A stretch of 5,269 nt of DNA, taken from contig VXPI01000165.1 of NCBI GenBank assembly GCA_009839585.1, forward strand, positions 1-5,269, read 5' to 3'. Numbering within the stretch: the first letter of the stretch is position 1; every line of letters starts with the position of its first letter. The position numbers and the translations under genes were made by a program. The notes under the pieces were generated by a model. It was not told where the DNA came from, made no database searches, and was given only the letters and a program-made list of their open reading frames with translations. Source of the stretch: Gammaproteobacteria bacterium (GTDB taxonomy: Bacteria; Pseudomonadota; Gammaproteobacteria; Arenicellales; Poriferihabitantaceae). Below, one piece after another: positions 1-5,269 of this stretch.

Positions 1-1
1 C

Positions 2-148
2 TTTGACTTCACTCTTCATGATCTCAATCCGGAAAAGATCCTCTGCAATAATCTCTGCCTATTGGGCAGGCACCTGTACCCGATTGTGAGGCTTCATGCA
101 GAGGTTCAGGGCCAGTTTATGTTGCAGCGCAATATAAATTTGCAATAA
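2..148 (+). CDS. Possible 3' end of an unrecognised gene, cut by the left edge
   Basis: A reading frame is open from the left edge for 48 codons and stops at TAA 146-148. Its translation starts FDFTLHDLNPEK and ends MLQRNINLQ. I recognise no family, motif or membrane segment in it. An open frame of this length can arise by chance in moderate-GC DNA. In its favour, it ends just where the sequence turns AT-rich ahead of glnK, as expected for a gene end followed by a promoter region. Against it, there is no terminator-like hairpin with a T run after the stop. Treat it as an unproven partial gene. The minus strand has only a 19-base fragment beginning ATG at position 19, which is too short to judge. 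Confidence 0.2.
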   Translation, partial: FDFTLHDLNPEKILCNNLCLLGRHLYPIVRLHAEVQGQFMLQRNINLQ

Positions 149-642
<494 letters not shown>

Positions 643-686
643 CAGACACCCTCCATTCCAAGTAAAAATTCAAAAGAGATATACAA

Positions 687-1970
687 ATGGCTGACATTAA
701 TTTAATGGATGGTATCTTTCACCTCCAGTATGCACTGGATACATTCTACTTCCTCATATGCGGCGCCCTGGTCATGTGGATGGCTGCCGGCTTTTCCATG
801 CTGGAAGCAGGAATGGTCCGGTCCAAGAACACTGCAGAAATCCTTTCCAAGAACGTGGCGCTCTATGCGATTGCATGTACCGCTTATCTGGTTTGTGGCT
901 ACCAACTGATGTACGGCGGAGGCTGGTTCTTGAACGGCATGGGCAACATTGATGTCGGCTCGGTATTGAGCGATTTCCAGGCCAGAGAAGATGGCATAGA
1001 GGGAGGATCAATATACTCCGGTGCTTCAGACTTCTTTTTTCAGGTGGTGTTTGTGGCTACGGCAATGTCGATCGTTTCCGGGGCTGTTGCTGAGAGGATG
1101 AAACTCTGGGCATTTCTAGCCTTTGCCGTCGTAATGACTGCTTTCATCTACCCGATGGAGGGAAGCTGGACTTGGGGCGGTGCAAGTGTTTTCGGACTTT
1201 ACAACCTGGGCGATCTTGGATTCAGCGATTTTGCAGGTTCGGGTATTGTGCATCTCGCAGGAGCAGTCGCAGCACTGGTTGGAGTTATCCTGTTGGGACC
1301 TCGTAAGGGAAAATACAGCAAAGACGGTCGAGTCAATGCAATACCCGGAGCAAATATGCCTCTTGCAACCCTGGGTACACTAATTCTCTGGATGGGCTGG
1401 TTCGGATTCAATGGAGGGTCAGTTCTCAAGCTCGGCGATATCGCGAATGCCCATGCGGTGGCCATGGTTTTCCTGAACACCAATGCCGCAGCGGCTGGTG
1501 GTGCCCTCGCAGCACTTGTCACCGCTCAATTGATGTTCAAAAAGGCGGATTTGACGATGATGCTGGGCGGTGCCTTGGGCGGTCTGGTAGCCATTACCGC
1601 TGAACCACTCGCTCCAACCCCGATCCTGGCTGTTGTTTTTGGTGCGGCAGGCGGCGTCTTGACCGTGTTTAGCATCATGGCACTCGACAAGCTCAGGATT
1701 GATGATCCACTAGGTGCAATATCAGTGCATGGTACCTGCGGAATCCTGGGTCTTTTGCTGGTTCCATTGACCAACAGCGGTGCAACCTTTGTCGGCCAAA
1801 TCGCTGGTGCCCTGACCATAATCGTATGGGTTGGAGCGGTCAGCTTTATTGCCTGGAAAATTCTTCAGGTCACCGTTGGAATTCGTGTCTCCGAGGAGCA
1901 GGAATACGACGGCATGGATCTGGCAGACTGTGGCATGGAAGCCTATCCGGAGTTCACCAAAACCGTATAA
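687..1970 (+). CDS. amtB: Ammonium transporter AmtB (Amt/Mep/Rh family)
   Basis: This is an inner-membrane trimeric channel for ammonium uptake, gated by GlnK from the cytoplasm. The 427 residues contain about eleven membrane helices. The first starts near residue 18, with the family motif AGFSMLEAGMVRSKN at about 34-48. The pore twin histidines are visible: His189 in DFAGSGIVHLAGA, with the conserved Asp181 before it, and His348 in GAISVHGTCGI. The phenylalanine-rich stretch FFFQ at 117-120 matches the Phe gate region. The cytoplasmic tail (VGIRVSEEQEYDGMDLADCGMEAYPEF) is the typical regulatory tail involved in GlnK response. Unlike E. coli AmtB there is no cleavable signal peptide, because the first hydrophobic segment is helix 1 itself. 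The longer loop after helix 2 and the AITAEPLAP segment (303-311) resemble the subtype I recall from pseudomonads and alphaproteobacteria. The upstream ribosome site is a weak AAGAGA at 674-679, 7 bases before ATG. Confidence 0.98.
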   Translation: MADINLMDGIFHLQYALDTFYFLICGALVMWMAAGFSMLEAGMVRSKNTAEILSKNVALYAIACTAYLVCGYQLMYGGGWFLNGMGNIDVGSVLSDFQAREDGIEGGSIYSGASDFFFQVVFVATAMSIVSGAVAERMKLWAFLAFAVVMTAFIYPMEGSWTWGGASVFGLYNLGDLGFSDFAGSGIVHLAGAVAALVGVILLGPRKGKYSKDGRVNAIPGANMPLATLGTLILWMGWFGFNGGSVLKLGDIANAHAVAMVFLNTNAAAAGGALAALVTAQLMFKKADLTMMLGGALGGLVAITAEPLAPTPILAVVFGAAGGVLTVFSIMALDKLRIDDPLGAISVHGTCGILGLLLVPLTNSGATFVGQIAGALTIIVWVGAVSFIAWKILQVTVGIRVSEEQEYDGMDLADCGMEAYPEFTKTV

Positions 1971-1983
1971 CCTCCCCCATTAT

Positions 1984-2022
1984 GCCCGATCTCCTTGTAG
2001 TGAGGAGGTCGGGCTTTTTTTT
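1984..2022 (+). terminator. Intrinsic terminator of the glnK-amtB operon
   Basis: A 12-bp stem with one G-T wobble (GCCCGATCTCCT at 1984-1995, AGGAGGTCGGGC at 2003-2014) encloses a 7-base loop and is followed directly by eight T residues (2015-2022). It starts 13 bases after the amtB stop codon. This is a classic rho-independent terminator and separates the nitrogen operon from the transporter gene downstream. Confidence 0.93.
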
Positions 2023-2038
2023 GCGGCAGGAAGGCCGT

Positions 2039-2074
2039 GCAAAGCCAATCTGACTTCAATGACACGGGCTTTGC
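2039..2074 (+). repeat. Hairpin-forming inverted repeat between amtB and the EamA gene
   Basis: GCAAAGCC (2039-2046) and GGCTTTGC (2067-2074) form a perfect 8-bp stem with a 20-base loop. No T run follows, so it is not a standard intrinsic terminator. It lies just after the strong amtB terminator. It may be a backup structure, an mRNA feature or chance. Confidence 0.3.
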
Positions 2075-2119
2075 CCTATTGTGACCATTTGATCAGCCAA
2101 CATGGCGTAAACTACACGT

Positions 2120-2147
2120 AGGATCCGTTTGTAGATCGGTGGGTCCT
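2120..2147 (+). repeat. Short hairpin in the region upstream of the EamA transporter gene
   Basis: AGGATCC (2120-2126) pairs with GGGTCCT (2141-2147) through one G-T wobble, with a 14-base loop. It lies 30 bp before the TTG start candidate of the transporter gene and could fall in its leader RNA. No clear promoter boxes or riboswitch motif are seen around it. Chance is possible. Confidence 0.25.
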
Positions 2148-2201
2148 GACTTGTGTTGAGTTCTCAAAAAAACCGCATTGTCCCCACAACAGCCCAAATC
2201 A

Positions 2202-3125
2202 ATGAATCTCACTGAGTGGGGATTACTAGTATTGCTTTCTGTCCTGTGGGGCAGTGCCTTCTTTTTCGTTGGAGTTGCTGTGATCGAATTGCCTCCTTTG
2301 ACGATTGTCCTGATCCGGGTCGGATTAGCCGCGCTGATTCTTCTGCCCTTGATTATCTATCTTGGGTATTCGCTACCAAATGGACTATCGGCATGGACAC
2401 CATTTCTGATCATGGGGATACTGAACAACGTACTCCCCTTCAGTTTATTGAATACCGGGCAGACCATGGTCAGTGTTGGCTTGGCCTCCATCATCAATGC
2501 CATGACACCCTTGTTCACGGCATTGGTAATGGCGTACTTCAAGGAGGAACGTTTGACTATGTATCGCGTGATTGGAGTTTTGCTTGGGGTGCTTGGAGTA
2601 ATCCAGATTGCCCTACCGGACCTGGCTCATGGAAGTATGCGCATAGTGGGTATCGGATTGTGCATGGCTGGAGCATTCAGTTATGCGTTCGCTGCGCTTT
2701 GGGGGCATAGATACTTGATGGGACATCCTCCGCTACTCAATGCGACCTGTCAGCTGTTGTCATCCACGGCAATTATGTTGGTTGCGGTTTGCTTTCTGGA
2801 ACAACCCTGGGAGCTGGCTCTTCCAGGCATGCAGACTTGGCTTGCACTTGTCAGCCTTGCCGTATTTGGAACAGCCATCGCATATCTTGTTTTTTTCCGG
2901 CTTCTTGCATCTGCAGGAGGCTCGAATGTAATGCTGGTTACCCTGTTAATTCCAGTTTCTGCGTTAATGCTGGGGAATCTGTTTCTCAAGGAACCACTGT
3001 TTATCCAGGAACTGATCGGTGCTGCAGTCATCGGTCTAGGACTGTTATTCATAGATGGGCGATTGCCGCATCAAGTCGGTTCTCGAGTGATTGGCCTATG
3101 CAAGCGCTCGGAAGGATCATCTTGA
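2202..3125 (+). CDS. EamA/DMT family transporter (RhaT/YdcZ-like permease)
   Basis: This is an inner-membrane permease of the drug/metabolite transporter superfamily, usually an exporter of amino acids or other small metabolites; the substrate cannot be read from sequence. From the ATG at 2202 it is 307 residues, close to the usual 290-310. Ten hydrophobic helices form two EamA repeats. The first covers about residues 6-138, beginning with WGLLVLLSVLWGSAFFF and ending after the conserved MTPLFTALVMAYFKEERLT. The second covers about 149-285 and contains the matching LIPVSALMLGNLFLKEPL. A TTG at 2178 in the same frame would add eight residues (MSPQQPKS). I prefer ATG because the family typically starts a few residues before helix 1, but neither start has a clear Shine-Dalgarno sequence. 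The gene stands alone between the amtB terminator and a long gene-free gap, so context does not suggest a substrate. Confidence 0.94.
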   Translation: MNLTEWGLLVLLSVLWGSAFFFVGVAVIELPPLTIVLIRVGLAALILLPLIIYLGYSLPNGLSAWTPFLIMGILNNVLPFSLLNTGQTMVSVGLASIINAMTPLFTALVMAYFKEERLTMYRVIGVLLGVLGVIQIALPDLAHGSMRIVGIGLCMAGAFSYAFAALWGHRYLMGHPPLLNATCQLLSSTAIMLVAVCFLEQPWELALPGMQTWLALVSLAVFGTAIAYLVFFRLLASAGGSNVMLVTLLIPVSALMLGNLFLKEPLFIQELIGAAVIGLGLLFIDGRLPHQVGSRVIGLCKRSEGSS

Positions 3126-3344
3126 TGGCTCCAATGCAATAAAGTATCAAGAATTACCAGTCTCTCGACAGCCACTAGACTCCTGCCTTCGGCCGGATGG
3201 ACGGATTGGGTTGTCCTGTTATCCCCCCTGTGATTCAGACCTGCTGACACTGCAATCATTATTGCCGAAATGAATGGCAACGAGCTCCTGATTGTTAACA
3301 TTGCCAATCTGGCTTTCCCGAATGTCTATACCCTCTTGACGGTG

Positions 3345-3359
3345 GAAGTGGTACACTTC
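3345..3359. repeat. Small operator-like palindrome
   Basis: GAAGTG (3345-3350), a 3-base spacer and CACTTC (3354-3359) form a perfect 6-bp palindrome. The sequence GGAAGTG (3344-3350) is also matched in inverted form by CACTTCC at 3456-3462. This could be a small regulator site or part of the larger inverted repeat structure next to it. No function can be assigned. Confidence 0.3.
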
Positions 3360-3540
3360 AAACTGGATTCAGGGAATTTTGGACAAGGATGGTTTATCTG
3401 GCTCCGTGCGCTTGTTCTCATCCACCTCAGTCTGGTTGACTCACGGCGAAAACCGCACTTCCAGAACGAACTTGTTCATTGTGAAATTAGCAAGAGACGA
3501 ACAAGAACCAACCATCCTTGAAAATGGCTTGTCAGTTTGA
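3358..3540. repeat. Imperfect long inverted repeat (possible decayed MITE or large hairpin)
   Basis: Four blocks match their reverse complements in nested order. TCAAACTG (3358-3365) pairs with CAGTTTGA (3533-3540), and ATTTT (3376-3380) with AAAAT (3521-3525). CAAGGATGGTT (3384-3394) pairs with AACCATCCTTG (3510-3520), and CTTGTTC (3411-3417) with GAACAAG (3499-3505). The blocks are separated by unequal gaps, as expected for two copies in opposite orientation that have diverged by small insertions or deletions. The central 81 bases (3418-3498) are unpaired and carry only small internal stems. No transposase, and no direct repeats at the ends, were found. It could be a worn non-autonomous element, a structured RNA or a recombination-derived inverted duplication. 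Confidence 0.6.
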
Positions 3541-3556
3541 TGATTACCCCGTAGCC

Positions 3557-3597
3557 TTGACACAGCTACTTTGGCATGTAACTCCCTGATTTATCTT
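3557..3597 (+). promoter_or_regulatory. Weak candidate promoter for the ligase gene
   Basis: TTGACA at 3557-3562 is a perfect -35 hexamer but lacks a good -10 at 16-18 bases. TGTAAC (3577-3582) is only 14 bases away. A second reading is TTGGCA (3571-3576) with TATCTT (3592-3597), spacing 15, which would give a very short leader before the ATG at 3617. Either is suboptimal. No other boxes were noticed near the gene. Confidence 0.25.
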
Positions 3598-3616
3598 ATT
3601 TGGGAATAAAGACAAA

Positions 3617-4780
3617 ATGAATATCAAGACGACCCGGGACGAATTTCCGATCACCCTCGGAGTTGAGGAGGAACTCTTTCTGGTTGATTCCGAGACTTAC
3701 GATCTGGTCAGCGACCCCGATCCCGGGTTTTTCGATGACTGCAAGAATGTCGAGGGACCGCACAAGTATGTTCACGAGTTGTTTCGATCTCAGATTGAAA
3801 GCAATAGCCACGTTTGCAATTCAACGAATGAAGTTCACCAGTTCCTCGTTGAGAGCCGGAATACACTGATCGAACTTGCCGACAGGTACGGAGCGACGAT
3901 TATGGCCGCTTCCACTCATCCTACCGGGTCATGGCAATCACAAATCACCACTCCGATGGAACGTTATGAACGTTTTACAGAAATATATCAAGCTAGCGTC
4001 CGGCGTTTCTTTATCAGCGGAATGCATATCCATGCTGGTTTTGGAGATCGTGATATCCGGGTTAGGGTAATGACCGCCCTGCGCCGCTACCTTCCGTTAC
4101 TCCATGCGCTATCAACCTCATCCCCGTTTGCGGCCGGTAACGAAACCGGGTTCAAGTCGTATCGATTGACACTGGTTGGGGGCCTGCCACGAACTGGCAT
4201 ACCCGGTCCGTTACATTCCCATGCTGACTATGATGAATTGCTACAGGCCTACCGGGCTATGAACTTTATCACGGACGGTAGCGAATTATGGTGGGATATA
4301 CGGCCCTCTCACAGTTTTCCAACAATCGAATTGCGCATCTGTGATGTTTGTACCCGAATTAAAGATGCGATGTCCATCGTCGCCCTTTACGCCTGCCTGA
4401 TTCGCTGGTTGATGCGTAAGGAACAAAAAGGCGAACTCCTGCCTGAGCCAATGACTGAAATCATCATGGAAAACCGCTGGATTGCCCAGCGCTATGGCGT
4501 GTTCTCATTCTTCGGTGATCAAAACAATGAGAGCGAGCGTATTGACATTGATGATTTTACCAAGGCACTGCTCGATCAATTGATCGACGATGCCCATGCC
4601 CTCAATTGTGTTGAAGAGTTGTATCGTTGCACAACGATTATTCGTGAAGGCACCTGTGCTGATCGACAGATTGACCTGTATCGAATGGAAAAATTAAATG
4701 GCAGTACCCATCAGGAAGCACTTGCCAAGGTAATCGAGATGATCATGGGAGATACCCAATCCGGTCTTGGCTATCAGTAA
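3617..4780 (+). CDS. YbdK-like carboxylate-amine ligase (GCS2 family, putative glutamate-cysteine ligase 2)
   Basis: This is a cytoplasmic ATP-dependent ligase joining a carboxylate to an amine. E. coli YbdK, the family model, has weak glutamate-cysteine ligase activity, and the true substrate of most members is unknown. The 387 residues cover the whole GCS2 fold. The N-terminal GVEEELFLVD (15-24) carries the metal/ATP-binding glutamates, and GMHIHAGF lies at 135-142. The long signature from about 161 to 197 (with SPFAAGNETGFKSYR and GLPRTGIPG) is followed by DIRPSHSFPTIELRICD (227-243). NRWIAQRYG (286-294) and REGTCADRQ (343-351) mark the C-terminal part. No frameshift or missing motif is seen. 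The ATG gives the usual short lead before GVEEE. The only ribosome-site candidate is GGGA at 3602-3605, 11 bases away, which is rather far. The gene is isolated, converging on the DUF1289 gene 54 bp downstream. A role in glutathione synthesis is not shown. Confidence 0.95.
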   Translation: MNIKTTRDEFPITLGVEEELFLVDSETYDLVSDPDPGFFDDCKNVEGPHKYVHELFRSQIESNSHVCNSTNEVHQFLVESRNTLIELADRYGATIMAASTHPTGSWQSQITTPMERYERFTEIYQASVRRFFISGMHIHAGFGDRDIRVRVMTALRRYLPLLHALSTSSPFAAGNETGFKSYRLTLVGGLPRTGIPGPLHSHADYDELLQAYRAMNFITDGSELWWDIRPSHSFPTIELRICDVCTRIKDAMSIVALYACLIRWLMRKEQKGELLPEPMTEIIMENRWIAQRYGVFSFFGDQNNESERIDIDDFTKALLDQLIDDAHALNCVEELYRCTTIIREGTCADRQIDLYRMEKLNGSTHQEALAKVIEMIMGDTQSGLGYQ

Positions 4781-4834
4781 TGGGATTGCAGTACCATAAC
4801 CGGTTCAACAACTGCAGGCCATATAGCTCATGAA

Positions 4835-5086
4835 TCAAGGCAGATTGCGGGCGATGTCCTGCTTGCGTCTAGTGTCGAGTTGTTCAAGTACGTGCAGTTT
4901 CTGTTCTCTGGTCATGATCATCCAGTCACGAATCTCATCGGCATTGCGATAGCATCCCTTGCAGTATGGACGACCATCAAAGATGCATACGGAAAGGCAA
5001 GGGGAGGGCACCGTTGTGTCAAAACTGCTTGATGAATCCGGACCCCTTCGACGATTCTTGCGCCGGACTCGAGTTGCCATGGACAT
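4835..5086 (-). CDS. DUF1289 domain protein (small four-cysteine protein)
   Basis: This 83-residue protein has the DUF1289 core at about 27-80: VPSPCLSVC, then FDGRPYCKGCYRNADEIRDW, then MTREQKLHVLEQL. The four cysteines (30, 34, 42, 45) are spaced C-x3-C-x7-C-x2-C, the arrangement usual for this family and suggestive of a zinc or Fe-S site. The conserved Trp55 and the following helix are present. Function is not established for the family. The first 25 residues are rich in Arg and Ser and fall outside the domain, and no clear Shine-Dalgarno precedes the ATG at 5086. An in-frame ATG two codons later (5080) and a GTG at Val26 are alternatives. I keep 5086 because it sits 3 bp after the stop of the upstream gene, which suggests translational coupling in an operon. 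Confidence 0.88.
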   Translation of the reverse strand: MSMATRVRRKNRRRGPDSSSSFDTTVPSPCLSVCIFDGRPYCKGCYRNADEIRDWMIMTREQKLHVLEQLDTRRKQDIARNLP

Positions 5087-5089
5087 GCT

Positions 5090-5269
5090 CTATGGGGAGA
5101 TAACTGGATAGAAAAGCCCATTTGCAACTGCGATCAATAGCAGTGCAATCATCTGAAAGACATTGATGATGACAGTTTGTCGATGAAGTGACTTGTATCG
5201 GGACTTATCTTGTGGAGAGTCGGTCTCAAGCCATTTCTCCTTGGCCTGGCTGTACTTGTTGAGGAGATA
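5090..5269 (-). CDS. C-terminal part of a small membrane protein, possibly DUF4149/TMEM205-like; cut by the right edge
   Basis: A minus-strand frame is open from the right edge for 59 codons and stops at TAG (5092-5090). It encodes a charged segment (KYSQAKEKWLETDSPQDKSR), then YKSLHRQTVIINVFQ, then a hydrophobic helix (MIALLLIAVANGLFYPVI) at the very C-terminus. The LHR...(V/I)N pattern directly before a final helix resembles the end of DUF4149 (TMEM205-like) membrane proteins, from my memory of the family; this identification is tentative. The start and most helices lie outside the window. It is 3 bp upstream of the DUF1289 gene on the same strand, so the two are probably co-transcribed. 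Codon use and the clear membrane segment make it a real gene even if the family name is wrong. Confidence 0.65.
   Translation of the reverse strand, partial: YLLNKYSQAKEKWLETDSPQDKSRYKSLHRQTVIINVFQMIALLLIAVANGLFYPVISP

Larger units (their letters stand above)
3126..3616. other. Long intergenic region without a convincing gene
   Basis: These 491 bp separate the EamA gene from the ligase gene. The longest + frame with an ATG (3270-3521, 83 codons) has no family resemblance and no good ribosome site, and it overlaps the inverted repeat structure described separately. A minus-strand frame (3071-3307) overlaps the end of the EamA gene and is equally unconvincing. No tRNA-like or rRNA-like sequence is seen, and there is no terminator with a T run after the EamA stop. 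The main contents are the inverted duplication at 3358-3540 and weak promoter-like boxes just before 3617. Confidence 0.7.

Noticed and set aside
1..19. Possible divergent minus-strand gene starting with ATG at position 19 (MKSEVK...)
   Set aside because: Only six codons are in the window and the ribosome site is weak. It conflicts with the + strand open frame and cannot be assessed.
122..145. TTGCA-N14-TGCAA upstream of glnK as an NtrC site
   Set aside because: The spacing between the TGCA halves is 14 bases rather than the 9 of the NtrC consensus, and the CC/GG inner bases are missing.
2216..2710. 164-codon + strand frame inside the EamA gene
   Set aside because: It lies wholly within a clear ten-helix transporter gene in another frame and shows no protein family features.
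3071..3307. 78-codon minus-strand frame overlapping the end of the EamA gene
   Set aside because: It overlaps a well-supported gene on the other strand and has no family resemblance. It is a shadow frame.
3270..3521. 83-codon + strand frame in the long intergenic gap
   Set aside because: It has no recognisable family, no good ribosome site and mixed composition, and its second half runs through the inverted repeat. It most likely arose by chance.
3571..3587. Sigma-54-like sequence TTGGCATGTAACTCCCT before the ligase gene
   Set aside because: The -24 half fits, but the -12 GC is replaced by CC and the TT before it is lost, so the essential element is absent.
4787..4816. TGCAGT/ACTGCA stem between the convergent ligase and DUF1289 genes, as a bidirectional terminator
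   Set aside because: The stem is only 6 bp with an 18-base loop and has no T run on either side.

Overview
The window looks like chromosomal DNA of a proteobacterium, most likely a gammaproteobacterium. Composition is moderate GC. The genes are a canonical glnK-amtB nitrogen pair, an EamA-type exporter, a YbdK-type GCS2-family ligase and a DUF1289 protein. No phage, plasmid, transposase, CRISPR, tRNA or rRNA sequence is visible. The taxonomic guess rests on protein family resemblance only.

Layout: positions 1-303 are an AT-rich upstream region. It holds a possible gene end at the left edge, a 7-bp inverted repeat and a degenerate sigma-54-like element. Next come glnK (304-642) and amtB (687-1970), 44 bp apart on the + strand, closed by a strong intrinsic terminator (1984-2022). 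GlnK is a PII signalling protein that senses 2-oxoglutarate, ATP and ADP, and is expected to dock on AmtB and close the ammonium channel when nitrogen is plentiful. A short intergenic stretch with two weak hairpins leads to a ten-helix drug/metabolite (EamA) exporter ending at 3125.

Positions 3126-3616 contain no convincing gene. They do contain a diverged inverted duplication, with collinear matching blocks at 3358-3417 and 3499-3540. This is the most unusual structure here. After it, a YbdK-like carboxylate-amine ligase (3617-4780, + strand) converges on a minus-strand pair. That pair is a small four-cysteine DUF1289 protein (4835-5086) and, 3 bp upstream of it, the C-terminal end of a small membrane protein that runs off the right edge (5090-5269).

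No clearly new biological system is present. The nitrogen-control operon is textbook. The transporter, ligase and DUF1289 pair are ordinary housekeeping or accessory genes with no obvious shared pathway.
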